A DNA stretch of 64,000 nucleotides, from contig NZ_CP119391.1 of assembly GCF_031886125.1 (NCBI RefSeq), forward strand, positions 930,001 to 994,000, read 5' to 3'. The stretch's first letter is position 1; every line of letters begins with the position of its first letter. The notes under the pieces were generated by a model, which was not told the DNA's origin, did no database searches, and saw only the letters and a program-made list of their open reading frames with translations. Shown here piece by piece: positions 24,557 to 33,636 of this stretch. The position numbers and the translations under genes are program-made. Source of the DNA: Halomonas piscis. GTDB lineage: Bacteria; Pseudomonadota; Gammaproteobacteria; Pseudomonadales; Halomonadaceae.

Positions 24557-25492
24557 ATGTACTACCCGTATTTTCGTGGAAAGCAGTTTGAGCTAGTTAC
24601 TATCCGTGAAATCGCAGAATTGTTGGCTGAGTCAGGATTCGTTCCGGTTATTGAGCCCGTAAAAGAGGCGTTAAATGGTTTGGAACGTACGCTACGTGCA
24701 ATATGTGATGCGCGAGGCCAAGTGATTGTTATCGTTAATCCTGGCTATGGCGACCATTCTGAAAACGGAGTGGATATTGCTGAACTACTGAATGATAAAT
24801 TTGCAGATGCGGACGGTGTGTCAGTAGGTGTGTTGTTAAAAAATGATATGAGTGTTGATGATGCTCTTGCGTATTATGAACAGCACAATGATAAGAAACC
24901 TTTCTTTATTCATGCGGGTTTCACAGAACCGAAGGCTTTAGCAGAGAGATTAGGCGTTGATCTGGATGATACACAACATATATTTGTAGCAGATCATGCT
25001 AAAAAGTTGTACCGGAAGCACTTTCGAGGCAGTCGCCGAATTCTACTGGACGATGGGTTTAGGCGCAGGAGAAATGCTGACCATCCAGAGTCTGAAGATT
25101 TTTCCGATCTTCATATTACTTATGAAGACGAGGGAATGGATGGTTTTGGTGACTTTCTTATTGTTGGAGATGATTATAGTGAAGGTGGCGGTCCGGCGTA
25201 TGCGGTCGCAATTCACTTAACATATATTGATCCTGACCGAGATGATGTGATGTATATTTATCATTTCGTTTCTATAACTAATGATACACCCACTAATCCG
25301 GCTGGTAAGTTTGGCCAAGCTCTTGAAAAGCTTATCGAAAAACTTGATTCCGGAGCGTCGAACTTGTTTGAAGGCGAGGCTATCAGAGAGTTTCGGGAGC
25401 TACACGCTAAAGGGCATTTTCCGGGCCTTGGGTATGTCAAGAAGCTCTCAATGAAGCATCATGTTGAAACTTTGGCAAATTATTTAGATTGA
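24557..25492 (+). CDS. sce7725-family protein
   Basis: The product is 311 residues, starting MYYPYFRGKQFELVTIRE, a start typical of the sce7725 family. The first 170 residues look like an alpha/beta barrel-like domain (FVPVIEPVK, VIVIVNPGYG, FFIHAGF), and GFGDFLIVGDDYSEGGGPAY follows near residue 195. It is translated 4 bases after sce7726 and 10 bases before the RES gene, so the three form an operon. Its function is unknown. The frame is intact. Confidence 0.78.
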   Translation: MYYPYFRGKQFELVTIREIAELLAESGFVPVIEPVKEALNGLERTLRAICDARGQVIVIVNPGYGDHSENGVDIAELLNDKFADADGVSVGVLLKNDMSVDDALAYYEQHNDKKPFFIHAGFTEPKALAERLGVDLDDTQHIFVADHAKKLYRKHFRGSRRILLDDGFRRRRNADHPESEDFSDLHITYEDEGMDGFGDFLIVGDDYSEGGGPAYAVAIHLTYIDPDRDDVMYIYHFVSITNDTPTNPAGKFGQALEKLIEKLDSGASNLFEGEAIREFRELHAKGHFPGLGYVKKLSMKHHVETLANYLD

Positions 25493-25915
25493 GTGGTTTT
25501 TTATGCCGAAAATGTGTTGCTCAGAGTGTTTTGGTGATCGTGGTCTCCGGAAAAATATTGTTCCTTCCTTGAGCCTGGATCGTGGAAAGTGTAACTTTTG
25601 TGGTGCGGCTGATGTTGATTTGGTTGATCCCGGCCAGCTAACTGATTTTTTTGAAATTCTCATTAGTGTTTACGAGCCATGTACCCGCCTTATTCACGAA
25701 GACGCTGACTGGGCGGCGTGAAGAGGCTGGCTGGCGGCGTCGCTCATCAGGATCGGCCTCTCCGACGCGAGAGGCCGCTGAGTAATGCCCGAACATGGCT
25801 TTCTTCCCGGTTTCTTATAGCTCTTGGGAATCCATTGCGACCGTCAAAGCAGCCGTGACCGCCGGCCGCTGCAGCGGTCGCTCGATTTCAGGTCCTGAAG
25901 CCGTCTCGCCGGGCG

Positions 25916-27275
25916 TCAACTCAGCGCCGTCAGCTTCGGCAGCCCCTTCAGCAACGTCGGCCACCACTTATCGGCGGCGGCACCCAGATGAAGGGTGATC
26001 CGCCGGGCATGCAGCTTCAGTGTGGCGGCGACCTTAAGCACCTGCTCGCGCATCCGACTCAGGCTCCAGCCTTGCCGAGTCTGCCGCTCCAGCAGGCAAC
26101 GCAGACCATGCAGGACCTGGTAAGCATAGAGGCTGAGTAGCAGGCTCACCTCGTTACGCGCCATCACGTCCTGAACCGTGGAGGCGCCACGATCCGTCGA
26201 CGAGAGGTGTACGTCGAGCGCTGATTTCACCTCGCCCATGTGCGCTTCGGCGCTACCGCGCTTGCGGTACAGTGCCAGGACCTTCTCCGGCGGCCAGTCG
26301 AACTTGTTGAGGTTGGTGACCAGGAAGAAGGCATGCAACAGCAGGTCATCGGGTCGCTCTTGCACGACCAGTACCACGCGCCGTGGTTCAGGCCAGGTGC
26401 CGGCCTGGTACTCCAGGTCATGACACCATTCCCGTGGCTGCTCGGGCGGCCGACCTCGGGGCCGCTTCAGGTACGGCGCCGCCAGTGTCTGCAGCCCCGT
26501 GTGACTGCGCAGCCGGCCCAGGTACTCGATGCCGCGATCTTCCAACGCCTCCAGCGTGTCGTTGTCGGTGAACCCGGCGTCGATACGCACCCGAACCTGG
26601 GCGCCGGTGCTTTCGTTGAGCCGCTTCACCAGGTGCGGGATCCAGGTATCGGCGTTCTCGGCCGGGCCGGCGTTGCCTTCGCGTAGTAGGCCGCCCACCA
26701 TGTCACCGGTTTCGGCCAGCGAGGCGACCAGCGGCGAGTAGATGCGGACCCCGTAAAGGCCATGATAGGCCGAGCCACCTTGGTGACCGTGGACCTCGAT
26801 CGGCAGGCCGTCGATGTCGAGGGTCAACTGCTTGGGTCGCTCGCCGTTCTTCAGCGAGGTCAGGCGCCAGACTACCAGTCGCAGCAGGCCTTCATGCACG
26901 GCATCGATGTTGTCGTTGCGTCCAAGGCAAGTCAGCAGCCGCGACAGCGTGGCTTGAGACGGCCGGTCCTGGGCCAGTGGCGTCATTCCACGCGCATCGC
27001 TGCAGGCCAGCTGCCAGAGGGGATCACGCCGCAACGTGTCGGTATCGCTGAGGTCGATCCAGCCCATCGCGCGCTGCAGCACCAGGGTTCGCAGCTGGCT
27101 GGCCAGCGAGTGGCGGATGCGTAGCGGGTGGCGTTGATCGACCAGATTGTCTTCGAGCGCCTCGATCACACCGCTGTTGTCGAGGGCTTCACGCAGCAGC
27201 AGAGCGCCGCTGTCACTGGTGGTGCGGTGGCCGCTCAGCTCGACACGGACGGAGCCGTTGCACGAGGGCGTCCAG
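25916..27275 (-). pseudogene. IS1380-family transposase, N-terminus separated by IS3
   Basis: The frame encodes most of an IS1380 transposase, closely related to the one at 42317-43696: RIRHSLASQLRTLVLQRAMG, then DIDGLPIEVHGHQGG with catalytic Asp, VRIDAGFTDND, and YRKRGSAEAHMGEVKSAL. The extreme N-terminus lies beyond the IS3 insertion near 28970. The protein is therefore incomplete and probably inactive. A helical C-terminus ends WWPTLLKGLPKLTALS. Confidence 0.88.
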
Positions 27276-27355
27276 GTAGCCCCCTCTGTCAGCCTAGTTG
27301 TCCAGTTGGCGATTTCGCCTGAACCAATATCAGAATGGGCGGCACAGGATGGTTT

Positions 27356-27862
27356 ATGCCACGTTATTCCGAAGAGCGTAAGGCCGCGGTACTCAAAAAA
27401 TTGTTACCGCCAGAAAGCCGCAGTGTGGCGTCGGTTGCCACCGAGGAAGGCATCGCGAACGCAACCCTGTATGGTTGGCTGAAAGCATGCCGACAACAAG
27501 GAGTGCCTGTGCCAGGCAAGCGTAAAACCGGGGATGAATGGACAGCTGACGCCAAGCTGGCCGTCGTGATCGAAACCGCCCCTCTGTCAGCGACCGAGCT
27601 GGGCGCCTATTGCCGCGAAAAAGGGCTGTATCCCGAGCAAGTGCAGCGCTGGAAGGAGGCGTGCCTTCAAGGGGCGGGCCAGCAGGAGGCGCAGGAAAAG
27701 GCGGCTCGGCAGCAGCGTAAAAAAGATCGTCAGACGATCAAGACCCTACAGTCGGAGCTCCAGAAAAAAGAGCACGTTCTGGCAGAGACAACGTCGTTAC
27801 TGGTGCTCTCAAAAAAGCTCGAGGCCTTGTACGGGGAAGCCCCGGACAACGAGGACGACTGA
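27356..27862 (+). CDS. IS3-family OrfA
   Basis: The product is 168 residues. The helix-turn-helix lies at the N-terminus (YSEERKAAVLKKLLPPESRS, then TEEGIANATLYGWLKACR), followed by a leucine-zipper-like helix (residues 115-150). The slippery heptamer A-AAA-AAG at 27811-27817 lies near its 3' end in the correct frame. A -1 shift there leads into an open frame that continues as OrfB, the usual way IS3 elements make OrfAB. Confidence 0.9.
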   Translation: MPRYSEERKAAVLKKLLPPESRSVASVATEEGIANATLYGWLKACRQQGVPVPGKRKTGDEWTADAKLAVVIETAPLSATELGAYCREKGLYPEQVQRWKEACLQGAGQQEAQEKAARQQRKKDRQTIKTLQSELQKKEHVLAETTSLLVLSKKLEALYGEAPDNEDD

Positions 27863-27888
27863 CGTCGCTGAACGAACGTACAAGGCTG

Positions 27889-28923
27889 TTGAAGGACTTT
27901 GACGAAGCGGTCGCCAGTGGTGCCGCCCGCTACAAGGCGGCAGAGCTGATGGGGCTCAGTCAGCGCACGTTGAAACGCTGGCGGTATGCCAGCGGCCAGG
28001 TGGCACCAGACCGGCGCCCACAAGCGGAGCGAGTGACACAGCCTCATCAGCTCACCCAGGCGGAGGAAACGGCCATGTTGACGCTATGCAGCGAACCCGA
28101 ATATCAAAGCTTGCCGCCGTCACAGATCGTCCCGCGCCTGGCCGACCAGGGCCGCTATCTCGCCTCGGAGTCGTCATTTTATCGGGTACTGAAAAAGCAT
28201 CGGCAGCTGAATCACCGTGGCCGGATGGCACCGGTCCGTCAGGTGACCCAGCCGACCAGTTTTACCGCGTCGGAGCCAAACCAGGTCTGGAGCTGGGACA
28301 TCAGTTACTGTCCCTCTGCGGTTCGTGGCGAGCACTGGTACCTGTATCTGATCCTGGACGTGTATAGCCGCAAGATAATCGCCTGGGAAGTGCATGACAA
28401 CGAGTCCGGTGAGCTGGCGAAGCGGTTGATGGAGCGTGCCCTGTTGCGTGAGCGCTGCTGGCACACGCCGCCGATACTGCACTCGGATAACGGCGCGCCC
28501 ATGACCTCGTACACCCTGCGCGCCCGGCTGGCAGAACTGGGCATGTTGATGTCGCATAGCCGTCCTCGGGTCAGCAACGACAACCCTTACTCGGAGGCGT
28601 TGTTCCGTACGGTCAAGTACTGCCCGGCATGGCCAACAAAGGGCTTCACCTCGCTGGGTGCGGTGCGTCAATGGATGCTGACGTTCGAGCATGCCTATAA
28701 CGAGCGACACCTTCATAGCGGTATCAACTTCGTGACGCCGGCCGACCGGCATCAAGGTAAAGATAAGCAACGTCTGCTCGATCGAAGAGCAGTCTATGAA
28801 CGTGCCAAGCGTCAGAATCCCGGGCGCTGGTCAGGCGATATCCGGTGCTGGGAAGCCACTGGATCGGTATCGCTCAACCCAGGCAGGCCGCAGGAAATAG
28901 AGGGCAATAAAGAGGCTGCTTAG
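27889..28923 (+). CDS. IS3-family OrfB (DDE integrase domain)
   Basis: The product is 344 residues from a TTG, or the end of an OrfAB fusion. It has the rve integrase core with the first Asp in VWSWDISYCP, the second in ILHSDNGAPM and the Glu in NPYSEALFRTVKYCP. The C-terminus is rich in Arg and Lys. The frame is open back through the OrfA slippery site, supporting synthesis by frameshift. It looks intact, so this element may still move. Confidence 0.92.
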   Translation: MKDFDEAVASGAARYKAAELMGLSQRTLKRWRYASGQVAPDRRPQAERVTQPHQLTQAEETAMLTLCSEPEYQSLPPSQIVPRLADQGRYLASESSFYRVLKKHRQLNHRGRMAPVRQVTQPTSFTASEPNQVWSWDISYCPSAVRGEHWYLYLILDVYSRKIIAWEVHDNESGELAKRLMERALLRERCWHTPPILHSDNGAPMTSYTLRARLAELGMLMSHSRPRVSNDNPYSEALFRTVKYCPAWPTKGFTSLGAVRQWMLTFEHAYNERHLHSGINFVTPADRHQGKDKQRLLDRRAVYERAKRQNPGRWSGDIRCWEATGSVSLNPGRPQEIEGNKEAA

Positions 28924-29931
28924 TGGCAGCCATATGGACAACTAGGTTGAAAACTACCGGTAGATAGGCTTTCACCCATAGCGGATGGCTCTCTTGGTTC
29001 AGGTTCTTGGCGGAACACATTGAATTTTCAAGAGAATACCATCCGCTATCTTCGTTTTCAGGCCGGCCTCATGAATAGGCCGGGATGTAATGATGGCAAA
29101 ACCCTTGCTGAATGGATGAAAGAGGACTGGCAGCTCTTTTCTCACCCTCGCATGGACATTGCGCATGCTAAGGAGCTACTTGCCGAGATCTTTGATGATG
29201 GCGATATGGTTAGACGAAATTTTTCACCATCTGAATCTTACAGCAGCGAAGGGCTTGCTCAGTGGGAAACATTGAGGCACGAGCTGTTGCATAGGAACCG
29301 CTATTTTCTTGATGAAGAGCTTGACACCTATCGGCTAAAAGAACTTCTCGACCACCTCCTCGCCGATGACATACCGGATACTTGGTATCGGGCGCGTATC
29401 ATGACCGATAAATCACCTTATTCACTTGAAGAAATGGGAGCTCCCCCCAATCATCTTGCCAACCATGGTCGCGCTAACCCTGTTGGTATTCCATACCTCT
29501 ATCTTGGATCTCACCCCAAAACAGCCGTGTCAGAAGTGCGTCCTCATACAGGCGAAGTGGCATGTGTTGCAGAGTTCGAAATGCCAAGGCCCTTGGTAGC
29601 AGTTGATCTTCGCAACCCACGTAAACTTGTTTCCCCATTTGTCCTTGCCGATGCAGGTGCGATCGGACAACTACGCGCTGACATTCCTTTCTTGGAGAGA
29701 CTTGGCGAAGAGCTAACCCGTCCAGTTCTTCCTCGAAGTGCTGCGATTGACTACATACCAAGCCAATATTTATGTGAGTTTATTAAAAAGAATGGCTATG
29801 ACGGCGTAGTGTATCGTAGCTCGGTTCATGATGGTATGAATCTCGCATTATTCAATCCGGAAAAAGCCATGGCTAGGTCAGTATCAACCTACGAAATTAG
29901 CCGTGTAACAGTAGATGCTGATGTCATGTAG

Positions 29932-30286
29932 TGTGACTCGGCTTTACTGATTCTCAAAGCGTATAGGCATTGTGACTGCGGGGGCCTGTAAGGGCTGTTG
30001 CCTGTCTAGGCACAGCTAACGTTCTGTCTTGATAGGTACACCACCGGTACACACACCAGCTTCGTGTGCTATCCTCAATCTTCGCTAAGCTACTGATTCC
30101 AAAGAACTGTACCTTTCGCTTGATTACGGTTGCTTTTCCTTGTGCGTCAGTAACTTATTGTTTTAAAAGCGAACTCATAATCCCTTGGTCGGCGGTTCAA
30201 GTCCGCCTGGGCTTATGAGTCCTTGCCTTCTTGTTAAGCCTCTCCGCTTGTGCATACCGGTTTGGCTAAACGCTGAGGTAGGGCTT
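29932..30286. other. Island edge without genes
   Basis: No protein gene is visible. The stretch contains GGTACACCACCGGTACACAC near 30040, a repeat of the kind bound by integrases, and a tRNA 3'-end fragment near 30.2 kb (annotated separately). Backbone genes begin directly after it. Confidence 0.5.
30172..30213 (+). other. tRNA 3'-half fragment (CAT anticodon), candidate att site
   Basis: The sequence runs from an anticodon-loop-like CTCATAA through a perfect T arm (GGCGG TTCAAGT CCGCC at 30191-30207) into an acceptor-like TGGGC. It resembles the 3' half of a CAT-anticodon tRNA (Met or Ile2). The upstream bases cannot form the D arm or a good anticodon stem. Integrative elements copy tRNA 3' ends when they insert, so this is a likely attachment remnant. 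No CCA follows. Confidence 0.6.
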
Positions 30287-31042
30287 TTAGCCCTGTGCGA
30301 CGGCCTGTTCCAGGCCGGCCGAGACCAGAATGAAGAGCACAAATCCGCCGGTGAACGCCAGCGGCGATATTCGGGTATCGGCCCGGGTTTCGTGAGCTTC
30401 GGCGATCATCTCTTCGATGGTGGCTACCGTCAGCAGCCCGGCGGTGAAGGTTAAGGCCGCCAGCTGAAAGCTTTTCGGCTGATGTCTGAGGACAAAATAA
30501 GCCAAGAGGGCAGCGGCAAGCACGGGAATAATGAAAAAGGCGAGCAGGAGCAACCGCTTGGGCCGGGGGATGGCCTTGTCTTTCATGTTGGCGATAGTGG
30601 CAAAGCCTTCGGGAACGTCGGCGAGTACCTGGCCCGCTGCCAGTATCAGGGCCATGGAGGGCGCGATGGCGGAGCCTGCGCCGATCAACAGGCCGTCGCT
30701 GAACAGATCGACAGAGACAGCGATATAGATCATCCACACGCTGGTTTGAGCGCCCGCGCCTCGGTTTTCCTGGACGCTGTCTACCAGTTTTTCCAGACCG
30801 ACGTAGGCAAGGCCGCCCAGGGCGAAGGCTGCGGCGATCAGCCAGGCCGGAAGCGTTGTCAGCACGGGTGGCATGATTTCTACCGCCACTACGGCCATCA
30901 CCAGGCCGGCCGCGCCATGCAGGGCGTAATTGAGGTGGCGCCCGGTAGCTCTGCAGACCTCTGCTGCAAGGCCGCCGCTGATATTGCCAAGGGCAGGCAT
31001 TAATGCCAGTCCTACTACCAGCCAGATGCTATCTGTCAACAT
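30287..31042 (-). CDS. ZIP-family metal transporter
   Basis: The product is a 251-residue membrane protein with about eight hydrophobic segments. The signature parts of ZIP transporters are present: SVDLFSDGLLIGAG (metal-binding helix 4) and LADVPEGFATIANM (helix 5). A basic/polar loop separates helices 3 and 4. It should import divalent metals such as zinc across the inner membrane. It stands alone at the start of the backbone. A 128-bp gap separates it from ectD, which is read in the same direction. Confidence 0.9.
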   Translation of the reverse strand: MLTDSIWLVVGLALMPALGNISGGLAAEVCRATGRHLNYALHGAAGLVMAVVAVEIMPPVLTTLPAWLIAAAFALGGLAYVGLEKLVDSVQENRGAGAQTSVWMIYIAVSVDLFSDGLLIGAGSAIAPSMALILAAGQVLADVPEGFATIANMKDKAIPRPKRLLLLAFFIIPVLAAALLAYFVLRHQPKSFQLAALTFTAGLLTVATIEEMIAEAHETRADTRISPLAFTGGFVLFILVSAGLEQAVAQG

Positions 31043-31085
31043 GGCAGTTTCAGCTTTTTGCTGTGGCGTTTTAATGGGTGGCGAG

Positions 31086-31106
31086 GTGCCGGGGTTGGCC
31101 CGGCAC
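31086..31106. other. GC hairpin between ectD and the ZIP gene
   Basis: GTGCCGGG pairs with CCCGGCAC around the loop GTTGG. It may help end or protect the ectD transcript; a T-run is lacking. Confidence 0.4.
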
Positions 31107-31169
31107 TGTTCTCGTGGGCCAACCTAAAGCTGCGTAGCTTTATTGGCTGCTGGGCGTGCGTTCTATCGT

Positions 31170-32084
31170 CTATTTATCGTCTACGGGCTTGAGAGGGTCC
31201 CAGTTCTTGCGCGTAGCAAGAAACTCCGGGCGCGGCTTGTTACCGCAGTAGGGGTCGTGAAGCGTATTCTCCACGCTGTTGTAGACGAAGAAGAGGTTAC
31301 TCCTTGGCCAGCAGGACATGTTGGTATTGGAGCCGTGAAGCGTGTTGCATTCGAACATCACAAGCGAGCCCGATGCGCCCTTGGGTGCCTCGATACTGTT
31401 TTCCATCATCAGCTGCTTGAGGCTGGCCGCGTCCGGCACGCCGATTTCCTGGCTTTTCAACGACGCCTTGTAGTTGTTCTCCGGCGTACGCCCTACGCAG
31501 GGAATAAAATACTTGTGGGAGCCGGGGATCAGCATCAGCGGACCGTTGAACTCGCCGTTGTCCGTCAGAATGATCGAGCAGCTCAAGGAGCGCATGCGCG
31601 GCATGCCGTCTTCGCTGTGCCAGGTCTCGAAGTCGGAATGCCAGTCAAAGCCTTTACCCTTGAAGCCCGGCTTGTAGTTAATGCGCGACTGGTGAATATA
31701 CACGTCGCTGCCCAGGATTTGCTGCACCATGGCCAGAAGCCGCGGGTCGCGTGTCAGCCGGCTAAAGCGCTCGGAGAGGTCATGGATGCCGAAAATGGAG
31801 CGAATTTCCTCCTTGCCCGGCTCCAGGATGGTCCCTTCCGAAAGCTTCAGGTCTTCATCATCCTCGTAATCGCGCAGCTCCTGGATAAAGGCCTGCATGT
31901 CGTCTTCGTTAAAGAAGTTTTCGAAGGATAGAAACCCCTTTCTGTCGAACTCATCCAGCTCTTCGGTGCTCAGTGGCCCGTTTGCGCGCTGTTTTTCATC
32001 GCTGTGGACAACAGGATCAATGCGCTCAAACATGCCCAGCTTGCGTTCCAAACGGGTCGGAAAAAGATCTTGCGTATCTCGCAT
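31170..32084 (-). CDS. ectD: Ectoine hydroxylase EctD
   Basis: This 304-residue protein is an iron(II)- and 2-oxoglutarate-dependent dioxygenase that turns ectoine into 5-hydroxyectoine, a compatible solute. The iron ligands are visible in FDWHSDFETWHSEDGMP (His and Asp) and TLHGSNTNMS (His), and the conserved PRMRSLSCSIILTDN segment is present. The length fits the family. AGGAGG precedes the ATG. As in other halophiles, ectD stands apart from ectABC. It supports a Halomonas-type host. Confidence 0.96.
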   Translation of the reverse strand: MRDTQDLFPTRLERKLGMFERIDPVVHSDEKQRANGPLSTEELDEFDRKGFLSFENFFNEDDMQAFIQELRDYEDDEDLKLSEGTILEPGKEEIRSIFGIHDLSERFSRLTRDPRLLAMVQQILGSDVYIHQSRINYKPGFKGKGFDWHSDFETWHSEDGMPRMRSLSCSIILTDNGEFNGPLMLIPGSHKYFIPCVGRTPENNYKASLKSQEIGVPDAASLKQLMMENSIEAPKGASGSLVMFECNTLHGSNTNMSCWPRSNLFFVYNSVENTLHDPYCGNKPRPEFLATRKNWDPLKPVDDK

Positions 32085-32502
32085 GGTTACTTCCTCCTAG
32101 TTTGATTAGCCAGGTAAAGCTAACCCAGTGGTCGTCACATATTCAACTACTTGTTGATCCCGGTGGGTTGATATACTGCTTAAAGCGTGACGTGCAGGGT
32201 GCGTATCCCGTGGCAGGTCGCTCGGGCACTACTCGTCTGAACTCGGCTGAAGGTGCCGCTTTCTTTCATGTCGGGTTTAACGTATGGGGTGAGGCTGCCT
32301 CAAGTTTCAGGCGCAATGCCATGGTCAATTGAGCCGCTGTGGCAATAGGCTTCCGTGCCCGAGATGCCTTTGAGCATGGGTCGAGCAGTGGGCAGGGCCG
32401 GAACGGAAAAGCGCATTGCGTTCCGGGCGACCTGCCCTCGCGCTACTATAGGTACGAAGCGTATCGTGTTAACTGACCGCAGCACGCCGCAAGGAGGCCT
32501 GA
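32085..32502. other. ectD upstream region without genes
   Basis: The 418-bp gap between divergent ectD and the SbcD-like gene must hold both promoters. I see no repeat, RNA gene or credible frame. Confidence 0.5.
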
Positions 32503-33636
32503 ATGCTTCGCTTTCTGCACACCGCCGACTGGCAGATCGGCCGACAGTATGCCCGCTTCGAGGTCGAGGATGCCGCCGCCCTGGCGGAGGCCCGCTTCAC
32601 CGCGGTGGAGCGCCTGGCCGGGCTGGCGACGGAGGAGCAGGTCAGCGCCGTGCTGGTCGCCGGCGATATCTTCGATGCCCAGGGCCTGAGCAACCGCACC
32701 CTGCACCGCACGTTTCAGGCCATGAGCGGCTTTGCCGGCCCCTGGGTGCTGCTCCCCGGCAACCACGATGCCGCCCTGGCCGAAAGCATCTGGAGCCGGG
32801 CGCAGCGCATTGGCGCCGTACCGGACAACGTCCATGTGCTCACCCGGCCCGAGCCGCTGCGGCTGGACGCGATCGGCGCCGCTATCCTCCCCGCGCCGCT
32901 GACCCAGCGGCAAACCCACGAAGACTTGACCGCCTGGTTTGACGACGCCGCCACGCCCGACGGCCTGGTACGCATCGGACTGGCCCACGGCAGCGTTGAA
33001 GGCCAGCTGCCCGAATCGGCGGATTCGCCCAACCCCATCGCCGCCGACCGCGCCGCCACGGCAAGGCTGGACTACCTGGCCCTGGGTGACTGGCACGGCC
33101 TCAAGCAGGTCGACGCGCGCACCTGGTACAGCGGCACGCCGGAGCAGGAACGCTTCAAGAACAACGGCGCCGGCCAGGCGCTGCTGGTGGAAATTGACCG
33201 CCCCGGCGCCGTGCCGCGGGTCGAGGCCCGGGCGACAGGGCAGTACGGCTGGTATCAGTGGCGCCGCCGCCTGGCTGTGGCCTCGGACCTCGACGCCCTG
33301 CTGGAGGAGCTGGCGGCACTGCCCGCGATGTCGGTGATCGACCTGACGCTTGCCGGCGAGCTGGACCTGGCCGGCAAGCAGCACCTGGATCAGGCCTTGA
33401 GCGCCGCTGCCGGCCGCCACCGCAGCCTTCAGGTCGACACCGCCGAGCTGGCGCTTTCGCCCACGGCGGAAGACCTCGCCGATCTCCACGCCGACGGCTA
33501 CGTGGGCCATGTGATCCGCGAGCTTCAGGAGCAGCAGACAGGGGACGGCGAAGGCGCCGATACCGCTCGCCGGGCGCTGGGCATTCTTGCCGGCCTGCTG
33601 CGGGAACGGCCGTCCGCCAAGGAGAGCTCCTCATGA
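32503..33636 (+). CDS. SbcD/YhaO-like DNA repair exonuclease
   Basis: The product is 377 residues. Metallophosphoesterase motifs are clear: FLHTADWQIG (metal ligands), LVAGDIFD, LLPGNHDA and LAHGS near residue 165, with ALGDWHG later. Such proteins pair with an SbcC/Rad50-like ATPase to process DNA ends. GGAGG lies 5 bases before the ATG. Its stop overlaps the partner's start by 4 bases (ATGA), so the two are co-translated. The family member is the YhaO type rather than classic SbcD. Confidence 0.92.
   Translation: MLRFLHTADWQIGRQYARFEVEDAAALAEARFTAVERLAGLATEEQVSAVLVAGDIFDAQGLSNRTLHRTFQAMSGFAGPWVLLPGNHDAALAESIWSRAQRIGAVPDNVHVLTRPEPLRLDAIGAAILPAPLTQRQTHEDLTAWFDDAATPDGLVRIGLAHGSVEGQLPESADSPNPIAADRAATARLDYLALGDWHGLKQVDARTWYSGTPEQERFKNNGAGQALLVEIDRPGAVPRVEARATGQYGWYQWRRRLAVASDLDALLEELAALPAMSVIDLTLAGELDLAGKQHLDQALSAAAGRHRSLQVDTAELALSPTAEDLADLHADGYVGHVIRELQEQQTGDGEGADTARRALGILAGLLRERPSAKESSS

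Larger units (their letters stand above)
27287..28952 (+). mobile_element. IS3-family element inside IS1380 (ends approximate)
   Basis: Inverted ends share CCTAGTTGTCCA (27293-27304; complement at 28935-28946), with weaker similarity outside (TGTCAG and TTTCAA). I could not fix the target duplication, so the outer limits are uncertain by about 10 bp. Confidence 0.8.
25684..29084 (-). mobile_element. IS1380-family element carrying an IS3-family insertion
   Basis: The ends are CCCGCCTTATTCACGAAG and, from the right, CCCGGCCTATTCATGAGG. The 5-bp target duplication ATGTA lies at 25679-25683 and 29085-29089. Without the IS3 insertion it would be about 1.7 kb, like the complete relative at 42084-43800. 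Confidence 0.92.
25503..29931 (+). pseudogene. RES-domain protein with HEPN/RES N-terminal domain, split by IS1380
   Basis: The first exon-like piece (25503-25683) encodes a zinc-finger-like start with CSEC and CNFC, then LTDFFEILISVYEPC. After the insertion the frame resumes at 29090 as NDGKTLAEWMKEDW and continues to the RES domain: DTWYRARI, GRANPVGIPYLYLG, AVSEVRPH, YDGVVYRSS. Deleting 25684-29089 gives one 340-residue frame. RES proteins can be NAD+-degrading toxins, so this is the likely effector of the operon. The nested insertion should abolish it, though the downstream piece alone keeps the whole RES domain. Confidence 0.9.

Noticed and set aside
30172-30213. Functional tRNA gene
   Set aside because: The 5' half is missing and the anticodon stem pairs poorly, so it is only a 3' fragment.
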